Below, piece by piece: positions 53,342-63,134 of a DNA stretch of 64,000 nt. The DNA is taken from positions 2,946,850 to 3,010,849 of the forward strand of contig NZ_LR131273.1 of the NCBI RefSeq assembly GCF_900631615.1, given 5' to 3'. The notes under the pieces were generated by a model. The model had not been told where the DNA came from and did not search any database. It saw only the letters and a list, made by a program, of their open reading frames with translations. Numbering within the stretch: position 1 is the first letter of the stretch; the number at the start of each line of letters is the position of its first letter. Position numbers and translations under genes: made by a program. The DNA is from Tsukamurella paurometabola (GTDB lineage: Bacteria; Actinomycetota; Actinomycetes; Mycobacteriales; Mycobacteriaceae).

Positions 53342-54528
53342 GGGCGGTGCCGCTCGTCGAGCGCCGCGAGTTCGGCCGCGAACGCCGCCGGTGCGAGGCA
53401 GGCGTCGAGTGCCCGGCGGGTCAGCTCGGCCTGCGTCTCGCCGTGCATGCCGCCCAGCGGCTGATCCCGGTCCAGGTTCGACGGGAACGCGTACCCCTCC
53501 GCGGAAGCGGCCACGAGATTCTCCACGGCGCGTGCCTCCCCGGCGGCGGCGAGTGCCTGCAACTCGGGGTAGACCGCGCGCAGGATCGCCGACCGGTCCA
53601 CGGCGTCCATGGCACGCCCGAAGGCCGAACTGATCTGCAGCAAGTTCGCCATCCGGCGGATGCCCGTCGATCGGTTGGAGCCCGCGGCGTGGAACAGCGC
53701 GGGGTTGAAGAACACCGCGTCGCCGGCCCGCAGCGGGAGCTGGACGTGATTCGCCGCGAAGTAGTCCCGGAACTCCGGGAGGTTGAAGGCCAGGTAGCCG
53801 GGTTCGTAGCGCTGGGAGTACGGCAGGTACAGCGTGGGACCCGACGAGACGGGCATGTCCACCTGTGCGACGGCGCCCTGCAGCGTCAGCGCGGGGGAGA
53901 GCAGATGCGTGTGGCGCGGGAAGCGTTTCGCGGTCTCGGGCTCCATGAAACCGAGGTGGTAGTCCCGGTGCGGCGATTGCGCCGTCCCACCGGGGTTGAC
54001 CACGTTGATCGCCGAGGTCACCTGGTACATCGGGCCGAGCCACGCGGTCGCGACGAGCGCGAGAACGTCGTTGGCGTAGTAGCGCGCGAAGGACGCCGGG
54101 TCGCGCAGTGCGTGCTTCTGCAGGGCGTTCCAGATCCGGTCGTTGGCGCCCGGCGCGGCGAAGTGGTCGCCGCCGCCGACACCGGCCGCGCGCTGCTCGG
54201 CGATCATGGCGGTGAACAGCTCCGTCGATGCGCGCAGGCCGTGCCGGTCGTCGAAGGCACCGTCGAAGACGACGATGCCGGGGCCGGTCAGCAGGGCCCG
54301 CGCCAGCTCGTCGGACAGTTCCTCGCGCGCGTCCGGATCCGCAGCGGCCTCGGCGGCTTCGGCGCCGTAGCAGAGGACACCGCGTACGGCGCGGTCCGCG
54401 TAGGGGTAGAGCGACAGGTCGGTCTCGGCCTCGAGCAGCGCGGTGAACGCGTCGAGATCGCAGTCGGTCTCGGCGATCCGGCCCGCTCGGTCCGCCGCTC
54501 CGGTGCGCGGTGGTGAGGTGGTGGACAT
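53338..54528 (-). CDS. Phytanoyl-CoA dioxygenase (PhyH)-family protein
   Basis: The 396-residue protein is probably an Fe(II)/2-oxoglutarate oxygenase. The facial triad can be placed as HRDYH (H-x-D, about residue 200) and a later His in NPALFHAAGSNRSTGIRR, whose Arg would bind 2-oxoglutarate. It is longer than typical PhyH proteins (~280-300), with extra N- and C-terminal helical regions. The substrate is unknown. It is the first gene of a PhyH-SDR-MFS operon divergent from a LacI gene. The ATG at 54528 has AGGAA upstream. Confidence 0.8.
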   Translation of the reverse strand: MSTTSPPRTGAADRAGRIAETDCDLDAFTALLEAETDLSLYPYADRAVRGVLCYGAEAAEAAADPDAREELSDELARALLTGPGIVVFDGAFDDRHGLRASTELFTAMIAEQRAAGVGGGDHFAAPGANDRIWNALQKHALRDPASFARYYANDVLALVATAWLGPMYQVTSAINVVNPGGTAQSPHRDYHLGFMEPETAKRFPRHTHLLSPALTLQGAVAQVDMPVSSGPTLYLPYSQRYEPGYLAFNLPEFRDYFAANHVQLPLRAGDAVFFNPALFHAAGSNRSTGIRRMANLLQISSAFGRAMDAVDRSAILRAVYPELQALAAAGEARAVENLVAASAEGYAFPSNLDRDQPLGGMHGETQAELTRRALDACLAPAAFAAELAALDERHRP

Positions 54529-54609
54529 ATCGGTGTTCCTGACGTCGATGTGAAGCGGGAGTGGGGGAATCGGTGTCCGCCACGGATTCATCGTGGCAAG
54601 CTGTCGAGG

Positions 54610-54624
54610 CCGGGGATACCCCGG
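54610..54624. promoter_or_regulatory. Candidate operator between the PhyH operon and lacI
   Basis: CCGGGG-ATA-CCCCGG is a perfect 6+3+6 inverted repeat in the divergent region. Two copies of AATCCCTCA 11 bp apart (54626-54634 and 54637-54645) follow it. Confidence 0.4.
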
Positions 54625-54663
54625 AAATCCCTCAAGAATCCCTCAGCGCGAGGAGGTCCCGCG

Positions 54664-55692
54664 GTGGCGCACTCCCACCCGATCCGCGAGATCGCGCGGC
54701 AGGCGGGCGTCAGCGAAGCCACCGTCGACCGCGTGTTGCACGGCCGCGCCGGTGTGCGCGAGGGGACGGCCGCGCAGGTCCGCCAGGCGATCGCGGACCT
54801 CGATCGGCAACGCTCCCAGCTGCGGTTGTCGGGGCGGCGGTTCATGCTCGATCTCGTCATGCAGACCCCGCGCCGATTCTCGGACCTGACCAGGGACGCG
54901 TTGGAGGCCGAGCTCCCCACCCTGCGCCCCGCGGTCTTCCGCGCCCGCTACCACGTGCGGGAGGAATGGGAACCGGGGGCGCTGATCGCGGAGCTCGACG
55001 ACATCGCGCGGCGCGGCAGTCACGGCGTCGTGCTCAAGGCGCCCGACACCCCCGGCGTCGCGGCGGCGATCGGGCGGCTCACCGCGCGTCGCATCCCCGT
55101 GGTCACCGTGGTCACCGATGTCCCGCAGAGCACGCGGATCGCGTACGTGGGTATGGACAACCACGCGGCGGGCGCCACCGCCGCGCACCTCGTCACCCGG
55201 TGGGTGGGGGAGTCGCCGGGAGCCCTGCTCGTCGTGACCAGCGGGCGGCTCTTCCGCGGCGAGGAGGAACGGGAGACGGGCTTTCGCAGCGAGATCCGCC
55301 GGACCGATCCGCGGCGGCGCGTCGTGGGCATCGACGACACGGGAGGCCTCGACGCGGTGTGCCGGCGGGAGGTGGCGGCGGTGCTCGCCCGAGAGCCCGT
55401 GATCGCCGCCGTCTACTCCCCGGGCGGCGGGAACCGCGGCATCGTCGCCGCCTTCGACGAGGCCGAGCGGACGTACCGCGGCTACATCGGTCACGACCTG
55501 GCCGAATCGAACCGGGAACTACTGCTGGCGGGCCGGATCTCGGCCGTGCTGCACCACGACCTGCGCGCGGACCTGCGCGGCGCGGCTCACGCGATCATGG
55601 CCTTCCACGGCGCGATCGACGGCCCGCAGCGGCCACGGCCCACCGCGATCCAGATCGTCGTGCCGCCGAACCTCGCGGCGGTGGACGGCTAG
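54664..55692 (+). CDS. LacI-family transcriptional regulator
   Basis: The 342-residue regulator has the N-terminal helix-turn-helix PIREIARQAGVSEATVDRVL and a periplasmic-binding-like effector domain (GMDNHAAGATAAHLV, VYSPGGGNRGIVAAFDEA, GYIGHDLAESNRELLL). This is the subgroup often linked to sugar or inositol ABC and catabolic genes. The GTG has GAGGAGG upstream. It faces the PhyH-SDR-MFS operon and is convergent with the GntR gene, overlapping it by 4 nt at the stops. Confidence 0.9.
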   Translation: MAHSHPIREIARQAGVSEATVDRVLHGRAGVREGTAAQVRQAIADLDRQRSQLRLSGRRFMLDLVMQTPRRFSDLTRDALEAELPTLRPAVFRARYHVREEWEPGALIAELDDIARRGSHGVVLKAPDTPGVAAAIGRLTARRIPVVTVVTDVPQSTRIAYVGMDNHAAGATAAHLVTRWVGESPGALLVVTSGRLFRGEEERETGFRSEIRRTDPRRRVVGIDDTGGLDAVCRREVAAVLAREPVIAAVYSPGGGNRGIVAAFDEAERTYRGYIGHDLAESNRELLLAGRISAVLHHDLRADLRGAAHAIMAFHGAIDGPQRPRPTAIQIVVPPNLAAVDG

Positions 55693-56429
55693 CGGCTGAA
55701 CACCGAGACGTCGAAGAAGTAGCGCGACGCGCGGTAGACGTGGCGGCCCAGTTCGATCGCGGTGCCGGACTCGTTGAAGGCGACGCGCTGCATCGTCAGC
55801 ACGGCGCCGCCTGCGGGCTCGTCGAGCAGGCGCGACTCGTCGTCGTCGGAGATGCGGGCGCCGATCCGCTGCTGCGCCTGGGCGATCGTGATGCCGCGCC
55901 CACGCAGGCACTGGTACAGGCCCTTGCTCTGCAGCTCGTCGGGGGCAGGGGCGAGTTCGGCGGGGATGTAGTTGGTGAGGATCGCGAGGGGGACGTCGTC
56001 CGCGCTGCGGAGCCGACGGATCGACACGACCTGTGCGTCGTGCTCGATGCCGAGCTCGTCCGCGATCTCCTCGTCGGGCCTGCCGAGGCGGTAGTCGAGG
56101 AGTTCCGTCGACGGCGTCTGGCCGGCGGCGATCAGGTCCTCGTAGAGGCTGGTGAGTTCGACCGCGCGGTGCACCTCGTTGCGCACCACCTGGGTGCCGA
56201 CTCCGCGCTTGCGGACCAGCAGCCCCTTGTCCACCAGCGCCTGGATCGCCTGTCGCGCCGTCGGGCGGGACAGGGTGAGTCGCTTGGCCAGGTCGATCTC
56301 GTTCTCGATGCGGTCGCCGGGCACGAGCTCGCCGTTGAGGATCGATCGCTCGAGGGCCTGTGCCAGTTGGTAGTACAGCGGCACGGGGCTGGTGCGGTCC
56401 AGTTCGACCGAGACCGGGGCGGGGGACAT
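55689..56429 (-). CDS. iolR: GntR-family regulator of inositol catabolism (IolR-like)
   Basis: The 246-residue regulator has a GntR winged helix (PLYYQLAQALERSILNGELV, then RLTLSRPTARQAIQALVDKG and RKRGVGTQVV) and a UTRA effector domain (about residues 85-235). It is divergent from iolC in the same arrangement as C. glutamicum iolR-iolC, where the GntR protein represses the iol genes. The ATG at 56429 is supported by TAGACT 7 nt upstream. The symbol is by context and family; binding is not shown. Confidence 0.8.
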   Translation of the reverse strand: MSPAPVSVELDRTSPVPLYYQLAQALERSILNGELVPGDRIENEIDLAKRLTLSRPTARQAIQALVDKGLLVRKRGVGTQVVRNEVHRAVELTSLYEDLIAAGQTPSTELLDYRLGRPDEEIADELGIEHDAQVVSIRRLRSADDVPLAILTNYIPAELAPAPDELQSKGLYQCLRGRGITIAQAQQRIGARISDDDESRLLDEPAGGAVLTMQRVAFNESGTAIELGRHVYRASRYFFDVSVFSR

Positions 56430-56436
56430 GGGATGC

Positions 56437-56442
56437 AGTCTA
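56437..56442 (-). promoter_or_regulatory. -10 element before the GntR gene
   Basis: TAGACT is read on the minus strand, 7 nt before the ATG at 56429. TTGTTCGTACAA (56481-56492), an imperfect palindrome further upstream, could be an autoregulatory site. Confidence 0.45.
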
Positions 56443-56614
56443 GTGCACCGATCGCGAAAATGCGGGGCGCTGTTGAGGGTTTGTTCGTACAATCGCCACT
56501 TGCGTGACCGAGCGATCTATGTCCGCACATATCGGAGCTTTGTCAGTCGGTGGGTGTCGAGGACTTCGCCGAGCATCGAGAGTCGGACGCCGTATACGAC
56601 CTGCTCGAAGGCTA

Positions 56615-56644
56615 TTGAAGAATGTCGGCCGCTTCTGTTAGATT
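56615..56644 (+). promoter_or_regulatory. Promoter of the iolC operon
   Basis: TTGAAG (56615-56620), an 18-nt spacer and TAGATT (56639-56644) place transcription start near 56651, inside the regulator motif, with a ~60-nt leader before iolC. Confidence 0.55.
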
Positions 56645-56653
56645 GACAGGACA
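56644..56653. promoter_or_regulatory. TGWCWGRACA motif, site 4 (iolC operon)
   Basis: TGACAGGACA begins at the last base of the -10 and covers the predicted start point, a classical repressor position. Confidence 0.65.
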
Positions 56654-56710
56654 AACGAGCGGGAGTGATCCACGTCTCGTCCGGGACCAGGGCTAAGGAG
56701 GGCCTCCCAC

Positions 56711-57688
56711 ATGACTGACACCGGCACCCACGGTGCGCCGTTCGACGTGATCACCATTGGGCGGGTGGGGGTCGACATCTACCCCCTCCAGGACGGTGTG
56801 GGGCTCGATCGGGTCGAGACCTTCGGCAAGTACCTCGGTGGCAGCGCGACCAACGTGGCCGTCGCCGCCGCCCGCCACGGTCGCCGGTCCGCCGTCGTCA
56901 CGGCGACCGGCGCCGATCCGTTCGGGCGCTTCGTGCATCAGGAGTTGGTGCGGCTCGGCGTCGATGACCGGTACGTCGGCGAGGTCCGCGGCCTCAACAC
57001 GCCGGTCACCTTCTGCGAGATCTTCCCGCCCGACGACTTCCCGCTGTACTTCTACCGCGACCCGATCGCGCCGGACCTCATGCTCGACGACGACGCGCTC
57101 GACCTCGACGCGATCCGGTCGGCTCGGATCTTCTGGGCGACCGTCACGGGCCTGTCCCGTGAGCCGAGCCGCTCCGCGCACCACACCGCGTGGGGTGCCC
57201 GGGGCCGCGCGCCGCTCACCGTGCTCGACCTCGACTACCGGCCGATGTTCTGGGAGTCCGCCGAGGTCGCGAGCGTGGAGGTCGGCAAAGCCCTCGAGCA
57301 CGTCACCGTCGCCATCGGCAACCGCGAGGAGTGCGAGGTCGCCGTCGGCGAGACCGAACCCGACCGCGCCGCCGACGCCCTGCTCGAGCGCGGCGTCGAA
57401 CTTGCCGTGGTCAAGCAGGGGCCCAAGGGCGTCCTGGCGAAGACCCGCGACGAGCGCGTCGAGGTCGCCCCGCACTTCGTCGACGTGATCAACGGACTCG
57501 GGGCGGGCGACGGCTTCGGCGGTGCCGTGTGTCACGGACTGCTCGCCGGCTGGCCGCTCGAGCGCGTGCTCCGGTTCGCCAACGTCGCGGGCGCCATCGT
57601 CGCCTCGCGCCGCGAATGCTCGACCGCCATGCCCACCACCGCCGAGGTGGAGACCGTCATCGAGGAACGAGGCGCCGACCATGTCTGA
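56711..57688 (+). CDS. iolC: 5-dehydro-2-deoxygluconokinase
   Basis: The 325-residue PfkB-family kinase phosphorylates 2-deoxy-5-keto-gluconate in inositol breakdown. It has YLGGSATNVAVAAARHGRRS, the substrate segment FYRDPIAPDLML, AVVKQGPKGVLAKT and the anion-hole/base motif NGLGAGDGFGGAVCHG. The ATG has AAGGAGG upstream. It is the first gene of the iol operon; the aldolase gene overlaps its end by 8 nt. Confidence 0.93.
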   Translation: MTDTGTHGAPFDVITIGRVGVDIYPLQDGVGLDRVETFGKYLGGSATNVAVAAARHGRRSAVVTATGADPFGRFVHQELVRLGVDDRYVGEVRGLNTPVTFCEIFPPDDFPLYFYRDPIAPDLMLDDDALDLDAIRSARIFWATVTGLSREPSRSAHHTAWGARGRAPLTVLDLDYRPMFWESAEVASVEVGKALEHVTVAIGNREECEVAVGETEPDRAADALLERGVELAVVKQGPKGVLAKTRDERVEVAPHFVDVINGLGAGDGFGGAVCHGLLAGWPLERVLRFANVAGAIVASRRECSTAMPTTAEVETVIEERGADHV

Positions 57689-58595
57689 TCCCACGTCGAC
57701 CACGGCGGGCCCGCTCGGCGCCGCCGATTTCGAGCGACTCCGCGCCGCCCGGCACGAGAACCCCGATGCCATCGCCGACGTGCTGGCCGCGCGGATCCGC
57801 CGCCCGCTCGTGCGCGGCGACCGCAGGCTGCTCATCGTGGCTGCGGACCACCCCGCCCGCGGCGCACTCGGCGTCGGCTCCGACGCGATGGCGATGGCGG
57901 ACCGGTACGAGCTGCTCCAACGGATGGCCCTCGCGCTGTCCCGACCGGGGGTCGACGGCGTGCTCGGCACGCCCGACGTGATCGAGGACCTCGCCCTGCT
58001 GGGGCTGCTGGACGACAAGATCGTGGTCGGCTCCATGAACCGCGGCGGCCTGCGCGGCGCGGCGTTCGAGATGGACGACCGCTACACCGCCTACGACGTG
58101 CCGTCGATGCGGCGCGACGGCCTCGACTTCGGCAAGCTGCTCGTGCGCGTCGACCTGGACGACCCCAGTACCGTCGTCACGCTCGAGGCCACGGCCCGCG
58201 CCGTGGACGCCGCCGCGGCCGCGAAGCTGCCGATCATGCTGGAGCCCTTCATGAGCCGGCGGATCGACGGCAAGGTCGGCAACGACCTGTCCCCGGAGGC
58301 CGTGATCAATTCGGTCGCCATCGCCTCCGGCCTGGGCAACACGTCGGCCTACAGCTGGCTCAAGCTCCCGGTGGTCGACGACATGGAGCGGGTGATGGCG
58401 GCGACCACGCTGCCCACCCTGCTCCTCGGCGGCGACCCGGGCGGCGACCCCGCCGCCGTCTACGCGTCGTGGGCCAAGGCCCTCGCCCTTCCCGGCGTCC
58501 ACGGCCTCGTCGTGGGCCGCACCCTGCTCTACCCCCGCGACGGCGACGTCACCGCCGCCGTCGACACCGCCGCCGGCCTCGTGCACGGCGCCTGA
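57681..58595 (+). CDS. Cgl0159-like (beta/alpha)8 aldolase of inositol catabolism
   Basis: The 304-residue protein is of the class found beside iolC in Corynebacterium and relatives. It begins a barrel with LLIVAADHPARGALGVG, then VVGSMNRGG, KLPIMLEPFMSRR and SAYSWLKLPVVDDMERV, where the Lys is a likely Schiff-base residue. By position it should cleave 2-deoxy-5-keto-gluconate 6-phosphate into dihydroxyacetone phosphate and malonate semialdehyde, in place of IolJ. No other aldolase is present in the operon. Family assignment is fair; the reaction is inferred. Confidence 0.8.
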   Translation: MSDPTSTTAGPLGAADFERLRAARHENPDAIADVLAARIRRPLVRGDRRLLIVAADHPARGALGVGSDAMAMADRYELLQRMALALSRPGVDGVLGTPDVIEDLALLGLLDDKIVVGSMNRGGLRGAAFEMDDRYTAYDVPSMRRDGLDFGKLLVRVDLDDPSTVVTLEATARAVDAAAAAKLPIMLEPFMSRRIDGKVGNDLSPEAVINSVAIASGLGNTSAYSWLKLPVVDDMERVMAATTLPTLLLGGDPGGDPAAVYASWAKALALPGVHGLVVGRTLLYPRDGDVTAAVDTAAGLVHGA

Positions 58596-58631
58596 CGCCC
58601 GCCACTCCCACTCCGCAGAAGGAGCCGCTCC

Positions 58632-60140
<1,509 letters not shown>

Positions 60141-60199
60141 CGCGGACGGATCCCGGCAGCAACATCGTCCGCGAGGACGTGAGAGACGAGAGGACGGCG

Positions 60200-61144
60200 A
60201 TGGCGACGACGCCCAACGAATGGTTCCACCCCCGCGGTGACCTGGCACGCGACGGGTGGGAGTCCGTGGTCGACGGATCCCTGCCCGGCTGGGCGCACAC
60301 GGGGATCCGCGTCGCGGAGCTGGGGGACGCGCCGGTCGTGCTCCCCGGGGGCGATATCGAGCGCATCGTGGTGCCGCTCTCCGGCGGAGTCGCCGTCGAG
60401 CTCGACGCGGCCGCGGCCGCCGGATTCGACGGGGGCACCGTCGTCACGCTCACCGGCCGCGCGTCGGTCTTCGACGGTCCGACCGACGTCCTGTACGTCG
60501 GCGCCGGCGGAGGTTTCACCCTCCGCGGGCGGGCGCGGGTCGCGATCGCGGAGGCTCCGACCCCGCAGCGCCGACCCACGCGGTACATCGCCGCCGCGGA
60601 GGTGCCCGTCGAGGTGCGCGGTGCCGGCCGGGATACGCGGCAGGTACACAACTTCGGCACTCCCGGGGCTCTCGACGCGGCCGCGCTCATCGTGTGCGAG
60701 GTGATCACCCCGGGTGGGAACTGGAGCAGCCATCCCGCCCACAAGCACGACGAGCACGTCGCCGGGCACGAGTCGCGGCTCGAGGAGATCTACTACTTCG
60801 AAGCGGCCCCCGCCCGGGGGCTGCCCGCCGGGGTGGTGCCCGCGGACGCCGACGCCTTCGGGAGCTTCGTCACGTACTCGTCGGCGGCGGGGGAGATCGA
60901 CACCAACGCCCTGGTGCGCACCGGGGACATCGCCCTCGTGCCGTACGGCTATCACGGGCCCGCGATGGCGGCACCCGAGTACGACCTCTACTACCTCAAC
61001 GTCATGGCCGGCCCCGACCCCGAGCGGGTGTGGCTGATCAGCGACGACCCGCGGCAGGCGTGGCTGCGGGACACCTGGCCCGCGCAGGGCCCCGACCCCC
61101 GGCTGCCCTACGCGGCCGCACCGACCGAAGGAGACGAGCGATGA
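60200..61144 (+). CDS. iolB: 5-deoxy-glucuronate isomerase
   Basis: The 314-residue bicupin isomerises 5-deoxy-glucuronate to 2-deoxy-5-keto-gluconate. The second cupin carries the metal ligands in WSSHPAHKHDEH, LEEIYYFEAAP and YGYHGPAMAAPEYDLYYLNV. The ATG has GAGAGGA upstream. iolD overlaps its stop by 4 nt. Confidence 0.93.
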   Translation: MATTPNEWFHPRGDLARDGWESVVDGSLPGWAHTGIRVAELGDAPVVLPGGDIERIVVPLSGGVAVELDAAAAAGFDGGTVVTLTGRASVFDGPTDVLYVGAGGGFTLRGRARVAIAEAPTPQRRPTRYIAAAEVPVEVRGAGRDTRQVHNFGTPGALDAAALIVCEVITPGGNWSSHPAHKHDEHVAGHESRLEEIYYFEAAPARGLPAGVVPADADAFGSFVTYSSAAGEIDTNALVRTGDIALVPYGYHGPAMAAPEYDLYYLNVMAGPDPERVWLISDDPRQAWLRDTWPAQGPDPRLPYAAAPTEGDER

Positions 61145-63090
61145 GCACCCGGCGGATGACCGTGGGCCAGGCCCTCATCGAGTTCCTGGCACACCAGTGG
61201 ACCGTGGACGAGACGGTGCGCGCCGACGGCGGGGTGACCACCGTGCGGGAGCGCACCGTCCCCGCGACCTTCGGCATCTTCGGCCACGGCAACGTGGCCG
61301 GCGTGGGCCAGGCGCTACTGCAGTACGCGGCGACCGACGCCGGGCTCATGCCCTACCACCAGGCCCGCAACGAGCAGGCGATGGTGCACCAGGCCGTCGG
61401 ATACGCCCGGATGCACCGTCGGCGCGGCACCTACGCGTGCACGGCCTCCGTGGGGCCCGGCGCGGCCAACATGCTGACCGGTGCCGCGCTCGCGACCGCG
61501 AACCGGCTCCCCGCGCTCCTCCTGGTCTCCGACACCTTCGCCACCCGGGTGGCCGACCCGGTGCTGCAGCAGCTCGAGCACCCGCACGACATCGGGCTGC
61601 AGGTCTCCGACGCCTTCCGGCCCCTGTCGAGGTTCTTCGACCGGGTCCAGCGGCCCGAGCAGCTGTTCTCCATCGCGCTCGCCGCGATGCGGGTGCTGAC
61701 CGACCCGGCGGAGACCGGCGCCGTGACGATCGCCCTGCCCGAGGACGTCCAGGCCGAGGCCATCGACGTCCCCGAGGAGTTCCTGGCCGACCGTGAGTGG
61801 CACGTCCGCCGCCCCCTGCCGGAGCGCGGCCCGCTGGCCCGCGCCGCCGCCGCGATCCGCGAGGCCCGGCGCCCCCTCATCGTGGCGGGCGGCGGCGTCC
61901 TGTACTCGGGTGCGGAGGACGAGCTGCGGCTGTTCGCGGAGGCGACCGGGATCCCCGTCGCCACCACCCAGGCGGGCGGCGGATCGCTGGTGTGGGACCA
62001 CCCGCTCAACCTGGGCGGCGTCGGCGCCACGGGCACCGCGGCGGCCAACGCGATCGCCGCGCGGGCCGACGTCGTCATCGGGATCGGCACGCGCTACAGC
62101 GATTTCACCACGGCGAGCCGGACCGCGTTCCAGGACACGGGCGTGCGGTTCGTCAACGTCAACGTCGCCTCGTTCGACGCCTACAAGCACGGATCGCAGC
62201 TGCCGGTGATCGCCGACGCGCGGGAGACCCTCGCTACGCTGCGGGGCGAACTCGCCGGCCACCGGGTGCCCGCGGACCACACCGCCGCGGCCGCTTCCGC
62301 GAAGGCGGAATGGGACGCGGTCGTCGACGCGGCACTCGCGCCGACCGGCGCGGACCTGCCCGGCCAGCCCGAGGTGATCGGCGCGGTACACGCGGCCATG
62401 GACTCCGAAGACGTGATCATCCAGGCTGCGGGGTCGCTTCCCGGTGACCTGCAGAAGCTCTGGCGGGTGCGGGATCCGCTCGGCTACCACGTCGAATACG
62501 CCTTCTCCTGCATGGGATACGAGATCGCCGGCGGTCTCGGCGCCAAGCGCGGGCTCCTCGCCCTGGGCGACGACCGGGACGTCGTCGTGATGGTCGGCGA
62601 CGGCTCGTACCTCATGCTCAACAGCGAGCTGGTGACCGCCGTCGCCGAGGGGATCAAGCTGATCGTCGTCATCGTCGAGAACCAGGGGTACGCCTCGATC
62701 GGCCACCTCTCGGAGACGGTCGGCTCGCAGCGCTACGGCACCCGCTACCGCACCGCGGACGAATCCGGCGGCGTCCCCGCGCCCGACCTCGAGCGGGGGG
62801 AGTTCCTCCCCGTCGACCTGGCCGCGAACGCCCGGAGCTACGGCGCGAGGGTGATCGACATCGCGCCCGGACCCGAATCGATCGCGCAGCTCACCGAGGC
62901 CGTCCGCGCCGCCAAGGCGGCGACCGGCCCGACCGTGATCCAGATCCACAACGACCCGTTCGTGTACGCGCCCGACGGCGACGGCTGGTGGGACGTCCCG
63001 GTCGCCGAAGTCTCCACGATCGACAGCACCATCACCGCCCGCGCCGAATACCTCGACCAACAGAAGGCACAGCGGCCCCTGCTCGGCTGA
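61141..63090 (+). CDS. iolD: 3D-(3,5/4)-trihydroxycyclohexane-1,2-dione hydrolase
   Basis: The 649-residue ThDP enzyme opens the cyclohexane ring of inositol intermediates. It has the Glu-containing YHQARNEQAMVHQAVGYA segment, VGPGAANMLTGAALA, and the ThDP motif VVMVGDGSYLMLNSELV followed by IVENQGYASIG. The family resembles acetolactate synthases such as IlvB but carries the IolD-specific YHVEYAFSCMGYEIAGGLGA region. It is coupled to iolB (ATGA). Confidence 0.95.
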   Translation: MSTRRMTVGQALIEFLAHQWTVDETVRADGGVTTVRERTVPATFGIFGHGNVAGVGQALLQYAATDAGLMPYHQARNEQAMVHQAVGYARMHRRRGTYACTASVGPGAANMLTGAALATANRLPALLLVSDTFATRVADPVLQQLEHPHDIGLQVSDAFRPLSRFFDRVQRPEQLFSIALAAMRVLTDPAETGAVTIALPEDVQAEAIDVPEEFLADREWHVRRPLPERGPLARAAAAIREARRPLIVAGGGVLYSGAEDELRLFAEATGIPVATTQAGGGSLVWDHPLNLGGVGATGTAAANAIAARADVVIGIGTRYSDFTTASRTAFQDTGVRFVNVNVASFDAYKHGSQLPVIADARETLATLRGELAGHRVPADHTAAAASAKAEWDAVVDAALAPTGADLPGQPEVIGAVHAAMDSEDVIIQAAGSLPGDLQKLWRVRDPLGYHVEYAFSCMGYEIAGGLGAKRGLLALGDDRDVVVMVGDGSYLMLNSELVTAVAEGIKLIVVIVENQGYASIGHLSETVGSQRYGTRYRTADESGGVPAPDLERGEFLPVDLAANARSYGARVIDIAPGPESIAQLTEAVRAAKAATGPTVIQIHNDPFVYAPDGDGWWDVPVAEVSTIDSTITARAEYLDQQKAQRPLLG

Positions 63091-63134
63091 GCCGCGCCCG
63101 CCCCTCCCACGACCAGACCGTAAGGACCACCCTC

